From NCBI GenBank assembly GCA_902812445.1, contig CADDZF010000008.1:1-45387 (forward strand): a stretch of DNA of 45,387 bases, in the 5' to 3' direction. Source of the DNA: Methylococcaceae bacterium. GTDB lineage: Bacteria > Pseudomonadota > Gammaproteobacteria > Methylococcales > Methylococcaceae. The notes beneath the pieces are model-generated. The model saw nothing but the letters and a program-made list of their open reading frames with translations, was not told where the DNA came from and made no database searches. The translations under genes were made by a program, and so were the position numbers. This document shows positions 1-11,397 of this stretch, piece by piece. How positions within the stretch are numbered: the first letter of the stretch is position 1; each line of letters begins with the position of its first letter.

Positions 1-1521
1 GTGCTCGTCGGCGTCGGCGATGACCTCATCGTCGCGCACCGAACCGCCGGGCTGGATAACTGCGGCCACGCCCACTTCGGCAGCAGCGTCGATGCCATCA
101 CGGAACGGAAAGAAAGCGTCCGACGCCATGACCGAGCCGTGCACCGGGAGCCCTCCATCGAGGGCTTTGAGTGCGGCGATGCGGGCGGAATAGACGCGGC
201 TCGTCTGTCCCGCGCCGATGCCGACGGTCTGCAGGTCCTTGCAATAGACGATGGCATTGGACTTGACGAACTTGACCGTTTTCCAGGCGAACAAAAGGTC
301 ATTCATTTCCTCTTCACTGGGGCTGCGCCGGGTGACCACGCGCACGTCGCTGCGTTCGACTGCACCCGTATCGCGGTCCTGCACCAGCAGGCCGCCGGTC
401 ACTCGCTTGAAATCCCAGTGCGTTTTCGCGACCTCCGCCCATGGGCCGCAATCCAGCACGCGCACGTTTCGTTTGGCGGCCAAAACTGCAAGCGCCTCGG
501 CGGCAACGCCCGGCGCGATGATGACTTCGACGAACTGGCGCTCGACAATGGCGCGCGCGGTGTCGACGTCCAAAGCCCGGTTTAGCGCGATGATACCGCC
601 GAAGGCTGATGTCGGGTCAGTGGAATAAGCCCGTTGGTAGGCTTCGGCCAAGGTTTTGCCCTGGGCTACGCCGCAGGGATTGGCGTGTTTGACGATGACG
701 CAGGCCGGCGCCTCGGGAAAGGATTTGACGCATTCCAGCGCGGCATCGGCATCGGCGATATTGTTATAAGAGAGTTCCTTGCCTTGCAACTGCTTGGCCA
801 GCGCGATGCTGCCCGCCGGTGCTGCGGGCTCGATATAGAACGCCGCCTGCTGGTGCGGGTTTTCGCCATAGCGCAGGGCCTGGGCTTCTAGGAAGCGCAA
901 GAGCAGACGTTGTGGAAATCTCGGGCGCTCGTGCTGGCATTCAGCCAAATAACCGGCGATCGCACCATCGTACCAGGCGGTATGGCGAAAGCTCTTGGCG
1001 GCCAGGCGGAACCGGGTTTCTTCGGTCAGCGACCCCTGATGCTGCTCAAGTTCGGCGAGAATCTCCGGATAATCGACGGGGTCAACCACCACGCCTACCG
1101 AGGCATAATTTTTCGCGGCCGCGCGCAGCATGCCGGGTCCGCCGATATCGATCTGCTCTACCGCCTCCGCTAGGCTACAGGCGGGCTTCGCGATGGCAGC
1201 CTCGAACGGATACAGACTGACGACCACCAGGCCGATGGGCCTGATGCCGTGTACCGCCATGATCTCATCGTCGATGCCGCGCCGCCCCAGGATGCCGCCG
1301 TGTATTTTTGGATGCATCGTTTTGAGGCGCCCTCCCATCATTTCGGGAAAACCCGTGTAATCGGCCACCTGCATGACGGGGATGCCGTGCTGCTGCAACA
1401 GCGCCGCGGTTCCACCGGTAGAAAGAATTTCAATACCCAATTCGGTGAGCTTGTGGCAAAAGTCGACGATACCGGTTTTATCGGACACACTGACCAGTGC
1501 GGTGGATATTTTAACGTTCAT
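1..1521 (-). CDS. purH: Bifunctional phosphoribosylaminoimidazolecarboxamide formyltransferase/IMP cyclohydrolase, 3' end cut by window edge
   Basis: Reverse complement from ATG at 1521 reads [42 protein letters not shown]...[19 protein letters not shown]...[14 protein letters not shown]...[15 protein letters not shown]; uninterrupted to base 1. Not listed in the supplied ORF track, probably because it has no stop inside the window. Confidence 0.95.
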   Translation of the reverse strand, partial: MNVKISTALVSVSDKTGIVDFCHKLTELGIEILSTGGTAALLQQHGIPVMQVADYTGFPEMMGGRLKTMHPKIHGGILGRRGIDDEIMAVHGIRPIGLVVVSLYPFEAAIAKPACSLAEAVEQIDIGGPGMLRAAAKNYASVGVVVDPVDYPEILAELEQHQGSLTEETRFRLAAKSFRHTAWYDGAIAGYLAECQHERPRFPQRLLLRFLEAQALRYGENPHQQAAFYIEPAAPAGSIALAKQLQGKELSYNNIADADAALECVKSFPEAPACVIVKHANPCGVAQGKTLAEAYQRAYSTDPTSAFGGIIALNRALDVDTARAIVERQFVEVIIAPGVAAEALAVLAAKRNVRVLDCGPWAEVAKTHWDFKRVTGGLLVQDRDTGAVERSDVRVVTRRSPSEEEMNDLLFAWKTVKFVKSNAIVYCKDLQTVGIGAGQTSRVYSARIAALKALDGGLPVHGSVMASDAFFPFRDGIDAAAEVGVAAVIQPGGSVRDDEVIADADEH

Positions 1522-1572
1522 GTTCGCGATTGTTTGTAGCCATTCATACGCCGTTGCAGAACGTCACGGGCA

Positions 1573-1863
1573 TTATTCAAGCCCGTACTGGGTCATTTTC
1601 TTGCGCAGTGTACTACGGCTGAGACCGAGCACTTTTGCGGCCTTGCTCTGGTTGTGGCGGGCATAGTCCAGCACGGTTTCGATGAGGGGTTTTTCGACTT
1701 CGGTGATGACTATGGCATAGAGATCGTTCACGGGATAACCCTCGATCTGCGCAAAGTAGTCTTCTACGGCGATGCGTACGTGATCGCTCAACAAAACTCC
1801 ATTGCCGAATTCCTCATGCGGAAGATCGTGATTGATTCGAGGTTGCAGAGCTTCAGATTTCAT
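1573..1863 (-). CDS. fis: DNA-binding protein Fis
   Basis: 96 aa ending in ETVLDYARHNQSKAAKVLGLSRSTLRKKMTQYGLE, the Fis HTH; lies directly upstream of purH, a common gammaproteobacterial order. Confidence 0.95.
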   Translation of the reverse strand: MKSEALQPRINHDLPHEEFGNGVLLSDHVRIAVEDYFAQIEGYPVNDLYAIVITEVEKPLIETVLDYARHNQSKAAKVLGLSRSTLRKKMTQYGLE

Positions 1864-1899
1864 ACGGCTGATTCCTTGGATAATAAGACGTCTGACAAC

Positions 1900-2490
1900 G
1901 AATTGGCGAAAGCCGGTTGCTCTTGCCGGGTCCCGCCCGAACCATCGTCTGGACTCTGGGCGGTGGCGTGCCGCGGTAGGTTTTCATAAGCCGCTGCATT
2001 TCCGGGCGATCGTACGCCCGTGAAGGCGCTGTAACAATCATCGAGCGCATTCGGATACCTGATCGGTAGGCCAGCTAGTCCGGTCTGGAAAGGCAAAGCA
2101 AAACTCGGGCCTCCATCGAGATGATGGAGGGTTTCGCGGAACGGGTAGCGGCTCCTCCTGCCAAACATGGCGACATCGGCGTTGGTGCAAGTGCGACACT
2201 TCATCCGCTTTTTTGGTATGGCGCTGTCGCCCTGGGCGATCGCCGCATGGCCTTACAGCAGCGCCGAAGCGTCCGCGGCTCGGCTCCTCCCGTATGAGCG
2301 CTCTTGAGCCGGAGGCGTCGATGACCACGCAGAACCCGGTAAGATGAACCCCGCGCGCAAACCGTCACGCCGGCGCGGGACGCTTTACGAAATTGACCGA
2401 ACCAACGGTCGGTGATCCCCGCCATCGGTGCGAGAATAAACCCGCCGTCAAGCCAAATAGGACCTGTCTGCATGGGATCGAAGGTAAGCG
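1900..2490 (-). pseudogene. dusB: Decayed tRNA-dihydrouridine synthase B remnant
   Basis: Minus-strand fragments in different frames: FILAPMAGITDRWFGQFRKASRAG (DusB N-terminus) and QGDSAIPKKRMKCRTCTNADVAMFGRRSRYPFRETLHHLDGG (resembling NGDI-TPEKA-TGADAVMIGRAAQGRPW). The middle is missing, frames shift, and it sits upstream of fis as expected for dusB-fis. Confidence 0.7.
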
Positions 2491-2914
2491 AAAGGCTGAG
2501 AAGTCTATCCGGAACCGGGTTTTCAGGCAAAAATTTTTTCTTCTCGGTGTCAGGTTCTATTGACCTTTTAAGGGGATGCGATCAGAAGGTGGCCGACGTT
2601 GCACCCTTCAACGGTGGATCGAAGGCTCTTGAGCGAATGAACAAGGGGCCGCAGGCTGCCGTTTCATGACCCCCGCAGGTCTTGGCCGGCCTACCCGCTT
2701 CTTATAGGTAACGGACGGATTTATCTGCAACAGACGGATAGCAGAGATCGCAGGAGCCCGTTATAGCGGGCGTTTCGGGATGAAGTGATGGAGAATAGCC
2801 GTCAGGGTCCAGCTCTTTGAGGACAGCCGACAGCGGCAAGTCATTCGCTGAAACTCAGGAGATGAAAGGAGCGGGTTGGGAAACCGCTTAGCATTTATTA
2901 ATGCCGCTGCATGA

Positions 2915-2993
<79 letters not shown>

Positions 2994-3052
2994 AGACAAA
3001 AATCATAACATGCATCGGCCGAATGTACGAGCCACCTACCGCGAGACCTCTG

Positions 3053-3265
3053 TCAGTGTTTACAGCCGCAGGTTCCGCTTCCGCAACCCTGGCTCTGGAA
3101 ATCAGCCGCTGCTTTTTTTCTACTCGCCCCATGTATCGCTGGCGTCGATATTCTTTTTTGTGCATTACCGCCACAGCTGGGACATGGCGGGGATGGGTCA
3201 TTGATTTTATGCGTGGCGGTAAACGATACTTGACAGGACTGACATTGATAATCGTAGCTGGGCAT
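3053..3265 (-). CDS. FmdB-family zinc-ribbon protein
   Basis: [33 protein letters not shown]: two CxxC knuckles typical of the FmdB family, with a Cys/Gly-rich tail. Confidence 0.85.
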   Translation of the reverse strand: MPSYDYQCQSCQVSFTATHKINDPSPPCPSCGGNAQKRISTPAIHGASRKKAAADFQSQGCGSGTCGCKH

Positions 3266-3412
3266 GGAAGCTCCTGAACTAAACAAGCGTAGGTCGTTAA
3301 ATACGCTGAAAAGTCATACCTCTAACTGGAATTTTGCGCTATCGCAAAGAAACAGGCTTTACAACGCTGACCGGAATGCAGGGTTGCCCTCGCACACCCG
3401 GTCGTTCGGATT

Positions 3413-3985
3413 TTAGTGATCGGTGTGGCCGCCGGAACCCGTTCCGCCGCCGCTATTGCCCGGCCCTCCCCCGCTGCCTCCGGCGCCAGGTCCGCCGCCA
3501 CCGACGGTCTGCCGCTGACCGATGGCAGCGCCGGACGCTTTGGCGATGTTTTCCGCGGTAAGTCCCCCTAGCGTCATGGCGGAATCCACTACGATCGTCG
3601 ATACCGAGCTGATATCTTGATTCTCCGCAAGCGGACTGGTTACGACAGCTTTCACGGTCGTGGCCAGATCACCGCTCGGCGTGGCGGTAATGACGATGGG
3701 ATAGGAAGTGCCCGCGGGCACCGTCACGGTATATCTGGAGGAGCCGCCTAGCGTAGTGGTCGTTACGATGGCGCCTTTACTGTCGCTGACTTCGATCCTG
3801 GCCTCGGTTATCGGGCCGTGTTGATCGCTGACATAACCGCTGATCTTGGCCTCCGTCGTACTACTCGAACTCTTGCCTTCCATGCCGCTATCACAGCCCG
3901 CCAACAATGCCGCGAATAAAATGAAAAGACCAAGGACTTCAAGGTAACGCTTGTCAAACTGTCGTCTTATCTGTTTCATGATCAA
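3413..3985 (-). CDS. Putative lipoprotein with carboxypeptidase-regulatory-like/Ig-like fold and Gly-rich C-terminus
   Basis: Hydrophobic N-terminus with lipobox-like LLAGC; KISGYVSDQHGPITEARIEVSDSKG...YTVTVPAG; tail GGGGPGAGGSGGGPGNSGGGTGSGGHTDH. Confidence 0.65.
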   Translation of the reverse strand: MIMKQIRRQFDKRYLEVLGLFILFAALLAGCDSGMEGKSSSSTTEAKISGYVSDQHGPITEARIEVSDSKGAIVTTTTLGGSSRYTVTVPAGTSYPIVITATPSGDLATTVKAVVTSPLAENQDISSVSTIVVDSAMTLGGLTAENIAKASGAAIGQRQTVGGGGPGAGGSGGGPGNSGGGTGSGGHTDH

Positions 3986-4218
3986 CCGATTTTTTACTCG
4001 TTATGCTGCGGGTATTCCTTCACGAAAAGCCGTGCTTGCCGCTAGCGCTGATCCCCGCGTGCCGGATTTTTTATAGCACGAAAACCCACCGGTTGTATAC
4101 GCCTCCGTCTTTCCGCGCTGTGTTGCTGCCGAGATCATTTGCCCTGGATCACTCACGATTATACTTTTCGCCAGTCTGCCTTGACCGAAAAGGTGTGGCA
4201 TAGGAAGCCGGAGGAGAT

Positions 4219-5670
4219 TTAGCTCAACGTCTTCGACAGGGACTGCAGCATCTCCATGAATGCTCCCGGATAAACTCCCAGCCACAGCAACAGGGCGACG
4301 AGCACCGTAAGCGTCAGGCACCCGACCAGGGGCGCTGGAGCGGCTGGGACAGCTGCGGTGGCTACACCATCGGCAGACTTCATCATGGCTAAAACGATAC
4401 GCAGATAGTAATACAGACCGACACCGCTGCCGATCACGACGGTCCAGACCAACAGCCATAAGTCCGCATTGACGCCTGAACTGAAAACATAAAACTTGCC
4501 GACAAATCCAACCGTCAACGGGATGCCGGCCAATGACAATAGGGAGGCGGTAAAAATGCTGGCAAGCCCTGGATTGCGCCAGAAAAGACCTTGATAAGCC
4601 GCTAGAGTTTCGGCTTCATCGCCGCCGACGGACAGGACAGCCACGACGCCGAAAGCGCCTAGTGTCGATACCACGTACGCGACCAAGTAAAAAGCCACGG
4701 CCTCTACCGCGAACGCGCTGCCAAGAACACGTCCCGTGATCAGGGCGACCACCACATAGCCGAGGTGAGCAATCGATGAATACGCCAGGATGCGTTTCAC
4801 ATTGTCCTGCAACAAGGCCAAAAGGTTACCGACCAGGATGGAAGCCACCGCGATGAAGGTCAATACCGCCGACAAGGATTCATAGCTATAGCTTCCGCTG
4901 ACCACAAAATAGCGCAAAAGCAGCGCAAAGATTGCGCTCTTGGATACCGTCGACAGCAAGGCCGTAACCGGCGCGGGCGCGCCTTGATACACATCTGGCG
5001 TCCATAGATGAAATGGAACCAGAGACAGTTTGAAGCCCAAGCCCACGATGATCATGACGATACCGATCAGTACCGACGGCTGGAAATCGGCCGTCGCCGA
5101 CAAGCGGCCTAATTCGGCGAAAGATAGCACCCCGACCTCGGCATAAATCAGCGCCATGCCGAACAATAGGAACGCCGAAGCCGCGCCCGACAAGGTCATA
5201 TATTTGATGCCCGCTTCGAGCGGCAACCTTTCCTTGATCGGATAGGCGATCATGGCAAACAGCGATACGCTCAAGGTCTCGAGTCCCAGAAAAAACGAGG
5301 CGAAATGGCTGCTGGCGGCCAACACCGCGCCGCCTAGTAAGGTGGTCAAAAGAAGGATATAAATCTCCTCTTTTTGTTCTTCCCGCTTGGCGAAGTAATC
5401 ATAGCAAAGCAGCGTGACGGCTACCCCGGTGGCCAATACGAGGCCGATGAAAAACAAAGCGTAACGATCGATCCGCATCAGCTCGGTCGCCGCCAGCGGC
5501 GCCCGTTCGGCCGCCAGCGGCAGCGTCGCCAGTGCGGTTACCAGACCCAGCAGCGTCAGAATGACCGTCAGCCGGTAATTGCGCCGCACCGCGATAGCCA
5601 GCATCACGACGATGGCAGCGCCGGCGACGACCATGATGGGCAGCAGGGCGATCAATGCATCGGCAGTCAT
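4219..5670 (-). CDS. nuoN: NADH-quinone oxidoreductase subunit N
   Basis: 483 aa multi-TM antiporter-like subunit at the nuo operon end; FKLSLVPFHLWTPDVYQGAPAPVTALLSTVSKSA motif. Confidence 0.95.
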   Translation of the reverse strand: MTADALIALLPIMVVAGAAIVVMLAIAVRRNYRLTVILTLLGLVTALATLPLAAERAPLAATELMRIDRYALFFIGLVLATGVAVTLLCYDYFAKREEQKEEIYILLLTTLLGGAVLAASSHFASFFLGLETLSVSLFAMIAYPIKERLPLEAGIKYMTLSGAASAFLLFGMALIYAEVGVLSFAELGRLSATADFQPSVLIGIVMIIVGLGFKLSLVPFHLWTPDVYQGAPAPVTALLSTVSKSAIFALLLRYFVVSGSYSYESLSAVLTFIAVASILVGNLLALLQDNVKRILAYSSIAHLGYVVVALITGRVLGSAFAVEAVAFYLVAYVVSTLGAFGVVAVLSVGGDEAETLAAYQGLFWRNPGLASIFTASLLSLAGIPLTVGFVGKFYVFSSGVNADLWLLVWTVVIGSGVGLYYYLRIVLAMMKSADGVATAAVPAAPAPLVGCLTLTVLVALLLWLGVYPGAFMEMLQSLSKTLS

Positions 5671-7172
5671 GGCAACATTGCGCCAACCGCGGCGGTGCGG
5701 TTGAGCTTCTCCACAGCCGGACTGGCGACTTCCAGCATCGATTGGGGGTAGATTCCCATCCAGACCATCGCCGCGATCATGAACGCCATCATCGCCATCT
5801 CACGAACCCCGAAATCGGCGATCGGGCGTGTTGCCCTGGCGCTGCCGTAAAACGTCCTTTGTATCGCGATCAGCGCATAGATGGGCGCTGCGATCAGGCC
5901 GAGCGCGGCGAGTGAGGTCATCGCGACGCTGACTTTGAAGGCCCCGAGCAACACCAGAAACTCGCCGATGAAATTGCCTAAGCCCGGCATGCCAAGTGTG
6001 GCAATGAAAAAAAACAGCGCAACCACGGCTATGCGCGGAATCTTTGGCCAAAGGCCGCCCAGGCGGCCCATCTCACGCGTGTGGAGGCGCTCCTGCAAAG
6101 CGCCGGCAACCATAAATAACGCGGCCGAGCTAACCCCGTGTGCCAGCATGGTCATCACCGCTCCCTGCAGCGCGAGCGCGTTCCAGGCGAATACGCCCAG
6201 CAGCACGAAACCCATGTGGCTTACGCTGGAGTAGGCGATTAGCCGTTTCAGGTCGGACTGGGCGAACGCCAGCTTTGCGCCGTAAAGAATGCTGAGAACG
6301 CCCAGCGTCATGGCGACCGGCGTAAATCGATGAGCGGCGTCCGGAAACAAGGGAACGACGAAGCGAATCAGGCCATAAGCCCCAGTCTTCAACAAAATGC
6401 CAGCCAGAATCACGCTGCCACCGGTAGGCGCCTGGGTATGAGCGTCCGGTAGCCAGGTATGAAACGGCACACTCGGAAGCTTGACCAGAAAGGCGGCCAA
6501 AAAGCCGAGCATCAGCCAGTCGGCGGTGCCTGGATCTAATCTGGAGCCGAGCAGGGTGAAATAATCGAACGTGTAAACGCCCGTACTTTGGCGGTGAATG
6601 AATGCCAGCGCCAGGATCGAAAGCAGCATCAATAGCCCGCTGATCTGGGTGAAGAGGAAGAACTTCATCGCGGCGTAGGCTCGCTTCTCATGCCCCCAGA
6701 TGCTGATGAGGAAATACATGGGAATCAGCATGACTTCCCAGAAAAAGAAAAACAGAAACAGGTCCATGGCCAAGAACACGCCCAGCACACCCGCGAGCGT
6801 CCATAACAGATTGAAATGAAAAAAGCCGCTCCGCTGCGTGATTTCCGTCCAGGAGCAGGCCACCGCCATAAACCCCAGGAACACGGTCAACGCGATGAGC
6901 AGGAGGCTTATGCCGTCCAGAGCGAGATGAAAGCTGATGCCGAAGCGCGGAATCCACGGCCATTCCAGCTCGCTCAGCCAAGCTCCGCCTGCCGGCGAAG
7001 CCGGCCACGCGGTCATCGCATCAGCGCCGCTTAGCAGCAGAATGGCCAGACCGGCAGCGAGCGCCAGAGCCGCCAAGGCTACCCAGCGTGGCGCAGCCGC
7101 CTGCCAGCGCTCGGCCAGCCAGGCCAGTAGGCCGCCGACAAACAGTACCGTTATCAGCCAGAACAACGTCAT
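5667..7172 (-). CDS. nuoM: NADH-quinone oxidoreductase subunit M
   Basis: 501 aa; VKLPSVPFHTWLPDAHTQAPTGGSVILAGILLKTGAYGLIRF; overlaps nuoN and nuoL by 4 bp. Confidence 0.96.
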   Translation of the reverse strand: MTLFWLITVLFVGGLLAWLAERWQAAAPRWVALAALALAAGLAILLLSGADAMTAWPASPAGGAWLSELEWPWIPRFGISFHLALDGISLLLIALTVFLGFMAVACSWTEITQRSGFFHFNLLWTLAGVLGVFLAMDLFLFFFFWEVMLIPMYFLISIWGHEKRAYAAMKFFLFTQISGLLMLLSILALAFIHRQSTGVYTFDYFTLLGSRLDPGTADWLMLGFLAAFLVKLPSVPFHTWLPDAHTQAPTGGSVILAGILLKTGAYGLIRFVVPLFPDAAHRFTPVAMTLGVLSILYGAKLAFAQSDLKRLIAYSSVSHMGFVLLGVFAWNALALQGAVMTMLAHGVSSAALFMVAGALQERLHTREMGRLGGLWPKIPRIAVVALFFFIATLGMPGLGNFIGEFLVLLGAFKVSVAMTSLAALGLIAAPIYALIAIQRTFYGSARATRPIADFGVREMAMMAFMIAAMVWMGIYPQSMLEVASPAVEKLNRTAAVGAMLP

Positions 7173-9016
7173 GTAAACATCCCGATGGCAATGACCACGG
7201 CGGCTCCGAACGCGATGCTGGCGGCATACCAGCGCAGTTTCCCCGACTGGGTCGGCGTCAGCAGCCGGTGTACAGAACGGCTGATCCAGACGATGGCTTG
7301 GTACGGTTTGTCGACCACGTCCTGCTTATTGCTCGCCGCCAGACGGAGATAGGGTTGAACCAACACCTTGTCGTACAACCAGTCCATGCAGAAGCCATTC
7401 AACAAAAAGCGATACAGGGAAAAGCCTGCAGAGTTCCTCAGCATCGCCTCTAACGAGAATCGCTTGGTTCCATAGAACAGGATCGCGACCACGATACCGG
7501 CGAACGGGGCCAGCGACGTAATAAGACCGATCAAAAGGCCGCTTTCATGTTCGCGCGACACGGGCAAAACCGGCTGCAGCGGCATCTCCAGAAGCCCACC
7601 GATGACTGCCAAAACCGCCAGCACAATGAGAGGCACGGTCATGCTCAGGCTCAACTTTTCCTCGACCGCATGGTGAGCGCGCGCAGGACCGAAGAAAACG
7701 ATCAATATCAGGCGGGAAGTATAAACGGCGGTCAAGAACGCGCCCACGACCCCGGCAGCCCACAACCAGGAACCGCTGGGGCCTGCCCCATACGCTGCGA
7801 GCAGGATGTCGTGCTTGCTGTAATAGCCCGAGGTAAGGGGCAGCGCGACGAGTGCGGCGGCGCCGATAAGAAAGGTCCAGAAGGCGATCGGCAAGCGCCT
7901 CCACAGGCCGCCCATGTTGAAAATATTCTGTTCGTGGTGCAGGGACAAGATCACCGCACCGGCAGCAAGAAACAAAAGAGCCTTGAAAAACGCATGGGTC
8001 ATCAGGTGGAAAATTGCAGCGGACCAGGCGCCCACGCCGAGGGCGAGAAACATGTAGCCGATCTGACTGATGGTGGAATAAGCCAGCACCCGCTTGATAT
8101 CGGTCTGCGTCAGTGCCGTGAGTCCGGACATCAGCAAAGTGATGGCGCCGACCACGGCCACCAGCCATTGCGCTTCCGGCGCCAAGCCGAACAGCACGTG
8201 TGTGCGGGCGATCAGATAAACGCCCGCAGTGACCATCGTCGCGGCGTGGATCAGGGCGCTGACCGGCGTCGGACCGGCCATCGCATCCGGCAACCAGGTC
8301 TGCAACGGCAGCTGCGCCGATTTGCCCACCGCACCGCCCAGTAGCAGAAATGCCGCAGCGGTGGCGAGCGGCGAGCCCGCTGACCATTGCGCGGCGGCTC
8401 TCTGCATCGCCGACTGAATATCCAGCGTGCCGAGCTGGGTGAACAACAGAAAAAGGCCGATCGCCATGGCGGTATCGCCTACCCGTGTCACCACGAAGGC
8501 CTTGCGCGCGGCAAAGCCGTTTTCCGGCTTCTCGTACCAAAAACCAATGAGTAGATAGCTGCACAGTCCCACGCCTTCCCAGCCGAGATAGAGCAAAACC
8601 AGGTTGTCCGCCAGCACCAGCACGAGCATGGCGAACACGAACAGGTTCATATAGGCAAAAAACCGGCTGTACCCGGGATCGCCCGCCATGTAGCCCGCAG
8701 AGTACATGTGAATCAGAAACCCGACCCCGGTCACGACGAACGCCATGATCAGGGATAACGCATCCAGGTACAGGGCTACAGGCGGCTGGAAGCCATCCAC
8801 CTGCATCCAGATCCATAGCGTCTGGCGGAAAAACTGGGATTCCGGCGGCTGGTTCCAAAACGCGATGCCGATGATGGCCGCCAACAGCGCGGCTGTGCCC
8901 ACCGAACCGGCGCCTATCCACGGCACAGCGCGCTCCGGGAGTTTTCCTGCCGTCAAGGAAAGCAGCAAAAAACCCGCCAGCGGCAACGTCGGTACCAGCC
9001 ACAGCGCGTCCAGCAC
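7169..9016 (-). CDS. nuoL: NADH-quinone oxidoreductase subunit L
   Basis: 615 aa; GKSAQLPLQTWLPDAMAGPTPVSALIHAATMVTAGVYLIAR. Confidence 0.97.
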   Translation of the reverse strand: MLDALWLVPTLPLAGFLLLSLTAGKLPERAVPWIGAGSVGTAALLAAIIGIAFWNQPPESQFFRQTLWIWMQVDGFQPPVALYLDALSLIMAFVVTGVGFLIHMYSAGYMAGDPGYSRFFAYMNLFVFAMLVLVLADNLVLLYLGWEGVGLCSYLLIGFWYEKPENGFAARKAFVVTRVGDTAMAIGLFLLFTQLGTLDIQSAMQRAAAQWSAGSPLATAAAFLLLGGAVGKSAQLPLQTWLPDAMAGPTPVSALIHAATMVTAGVYLIARTHVLFGLAPEAQWLVAVVGAITLLMSGLTALTQTDIKRVLAYSTISQIGYMFLALGVGAWSAAIFHLMTHAFFKALLFLAAGAVILSLHHEQNIFNMGGLWRRLPIAFWTFLIGAAALVALPLTSGYYSKHDILLAAYGAGPSGSWLWAAGVVGAFLTAVYTSRLILIVFFGPARAHHAVEEKLSLSMTVPLIVLAVLAVIGGLLEMPLQPVLPVSREHESGLLIGLITSLAPFAGIVVAILFYGTKRFSLEAMLRNSAGFSLYRFLLNGFCMDWLYDKVLVQPYLRLAASNKQDVVDKPYQAIVWISRSVHRLLTPTQSGKLRWYAASIAFGAAVVIAIGMFT

Positions 9017-9025
9017 AGCCGCCTC

Positions 9026-9334
9026 CTAACCCTGCATTTCGTTCAGCCGGTCCGCATCCAGCGTTCCGGACTGTCGGTAGATGCGCAAAACCAGTCCCAA
9101 GCCGACGCCGACTTCGGCGGCCGCCAGCGTCAGCACCAGGAAGAACATCACCTGGCCGTCCGCTTGTCCCCAGCGCGAACCCGCAGCGATGAACGCGAGC
9201 CCCGTCGCGTTCAGCATGATCTCGAGGGACATCAGCATGAAGATCAGGTTGCGCCGAACCGATAGTCCGATGAGGCCCAGCACGAACAGGATGGCGGCCA
9301 GCAACAGGGTGTATTCCAGCGAAACCGAACTCAT
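9026..9334 (-). CDS. nuoK: NADH-quinone oxidoreductase subunit K
   Basis: 102 aa from the internal ATG at 9334 ([43 protein letters not shown]...); the ORF track start is too far upstream. Confidence 0.95.
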   Translation of the reverse strand: MSSVSLEYTLLLAAILFVLGLIGLSVRRNLIFMLMSLEIMLNATGLAFIAAGSRWGQADGQVMFFLVLTLAAAEVGVGLGLVLRIYRQSGTLDADRLNEMQG

Positions 9335-9344
9335 CCCTTGTCCT

Positions 9345-9842
9345 TCAGGGCCGCTCCAGCGGGCGTCCCAGGTGGTAAGCGCCGACCAGTCCGGCCAGAA
9401 GCAGCATGGACGCCAATTCCACCGCCAACAGATATGGCCCGAACAGGGCGATGCCCACCTGTTTGGCACTGACCTGCTGACCGATCGCCGTGCCCTGCCC
9501 CTGAGCGAACAGATAGCCGAGTTCCAGCAGCAAGAGCGCCGCAAGCAGACTCGGGCCTATCCACATCTTGGCGTTCAGCCAGCTCTTTTCCTGCTCGATG
9601 GTTTGCCGTCCGAGATTCAGCATCATGACGACGAACACGAACAGCACCATGATCGCTCCCGCGTAGATGATCACTTCCAGCAAGGCGGCGAAATAAGCGC
9701 CCAGGAGATAGAAAATGAAGGCCGCTGCCAATAGCGAGACGATGAGATAGAGCAGCGAGTGCAGGGCGTTGACACCGGTAATGACCATGGCGGTCGAAAC
9801 CGCGCAGATGCCGGCCGAGAGGTAAAATAGAAACAGTTCCAT
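9345..9842 (-). CDS. nuoJ: NADH-quinone oxidoreductase subunit J
   Basis: 165 aa; [53 protein letters not shown]. Confidence 0.95.
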   Translation of the reverse strand: MELFLFYLSAGICAVSTAMVITGVNALHSLLYLIVSLLAAAFIFYLLGAYFAALLEVIIYAGAIMVLFVFVVMMLNLGRQTIEQEKSWLNAKMWIGPSLLAALLLLELGYLFAQGQGTAIGQQVSAKQVGIALFGPYLLAVELASMLLLAGLVGAYHLGRPLERP

Positions 9843-9913
9843 GGGGTGCTCTGGCGTTTTTATGTTTCGAAGATGGTTTCACCGATGCCCCTGTGCCCGG
9901 TTTGCGGCGGACC

Positions 9914-10429
9914 TCAAGGCAGTAAACTTTTGACGTCGATCGGCTTGGCTTCATTTTCTGCCTCTCCCTTGCTCTTGCCGCCGACGCTCTTGCCGGCGAC
10001 GCGGTAGAAATTGTAGCCATGATATTTGCCGGTGCCGCTGATCAGCAAATGTTCTTTTTCGTACACCATGTTCTGGCGGTCGTACTCCGACATCTCAAAG
10101 TCCGGCGTGAGCTGAATGGCATAGGTCGGACAGGCCTCCTCGCAAAATCCGCACATGATGCAGCGGGAGAAGTTGATGCGGAAAAACTCCGGATACCAGC
10201 GGCCGTTCTCGTCTTCGGCCTTTTGTAGCGCGATGCAATCGACCGGGCAGGCTACGGCGCAAAGATTGCAGGCGACGCAGCGCTCTTCCCCGTCCGGGTC
10301 GCGCGTCAACACGATGCGCCCGCGATAACGCGGGAACAGCGCCGGCTTTTCCTCCGGATACTGCACGGTGTCCGCCGGCGTGAACGTGTGCTTGAAAACG
10401 GTCCAGAGGGTGCGCAGTTGACTGAACAC
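9914..10429 (-). CDS. nuoI: NADH-quinone oxidoreductase subunit I (2x[4Fe-4S] ferredoxin)
   Basis: [15 protein letters not shown] and [15 protein letters not shown] binding motifs in operon context. Confidence 0.97.
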   Translation of the reverse strand: MFSQLRTLWTVFKHTFTPADTVQYPEEKPALFPRYRGRIVLTRDPDGEERCVACNLCAVACPVDCIALQKAEDENGRWYPEFFRINFSRCIMCGFCEEACPTYAIQLTPDFEMSEYDRQNMVYEKEHLLISGTGKYHGYNFYRVAGKSVGGKSKGEAENEAKPIDVKSLLP

Positions 10430-10439
10430 TGAAGATTTC

Positions 10440-11393
10440 CTAATGCTGTGTCGACAAGACCGCGGCGCCGGTGACCAGCAGGTTGAGCAGAGTAACGGGC
10501 AACATGACTTTCCAGCCGAAGGACATCAACTGGTCGTACCGTGGCCTCGGCAGGGCGGAGCGGACGAGGATGAAAAAAATGATGACCAAGGACGTCTTCA
10601 GCATAAACCACAGCAGGGGCGGCAGAAACGCAGGTCCCAGCCAGCCGCCGAAGAACAAAGTGACCATCATGGCGGCGTTCAACGTGACGCTCAGATACTC
10701 GCCGACGAAGAACATGCCGAACTTCATGCCGGAATATTCCATGTGAAAGCCCGCGACGAGTTCCTGCTCGCCTTCCGGAAGGTCGAACGGCGCGCGATGC
10801 ATTTCGGCGATGGCGGCGATCGTGAATGTGACCAGACCGGCGATCTGGGGCAGGCAAAACCAGACGTCCCGCTGCGCCTCGACGATCTCGCGCAGGTTGA
10901 AAGAGCCCGCCAGCATGACGACGCCCATCACGGACAGCCCCATGAATACTTCGTAGCTGATGGTCTGCGCGGCGGCTCGAAGGCTTCCGAGCAGGGCGTA
11001 CTTGTTGTTGGAGACATAGCCGGCCAGCACCACGCTGTAGACCGAAAGCGAGGAAAGCGCCAGAAAATAGAGCAGGCCGAAATTGAAATCGACGACGCCG
11101 ATCCCGGGCGCGAACGGAATGACGACAAAGCCTGTCAGCGTCGCGATCATGATGATCGCGGGCGCGATGAAAAAGACCGGCCTGTCGGCGAACGGCGGCG
11201 TCCAGTCCTCCTTGAAGAAGATCTTGATCATGTCGGCCGCGACCTGCATGAGCCCCAGGGGACCGAGGCGATTAGGGCCCAAACGGTCCTGCCAGATGCC
11301 GATCAGGCGGCGCTCGACCCAGATCAACAAGGCGGACACCGTGATGACGGAAAAGAGGATACCGAAAACATTCAAAGGCGAGCCGACGGTCAT
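10440..11393 (-). CDS. nuoH: NADH-quinone oxidoreductase subunit H
   Basis: Start reassigned to [56 protein letters not shown]. Confidence 0.96.
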   Translation of the reverse strand: MTVGSPLNVFGILFSVITVSALLIWVERRLIGIWQDRLGPNRLGPLGLMQVAADMIKIFFKEDWTPPFADRPVFFIAPAIIMIATLTGFVVIPFAPGIGVVDFNFGLLYFLALSSLSVYSVVLAGYVSNNKYALLGSLRAAAQTISYEVFMGLSVMGVVMLAGSFNLREIVEAQRDVWFCLPQIAGLVTFTIAAIAEMHRAPFDLPEGEQELVAGFHMEYSGMKFGMFFVGEYLSVTLNAAMMVTLFFGGWLGPAFLPPLLWFMLKTSLVIIFFILVRSALPRPRYDQLMSFGWKVMLPVTLLNLLVTGAAVLSTQH

Positions 11394-11397
11394 GGTC

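Noticed and set aside
1-585. Plus-strand ORFs in the first 1.5 kb
   Set aside because: They are antisense to purH, which reads cleanly on the minus strand with strong family motifs.
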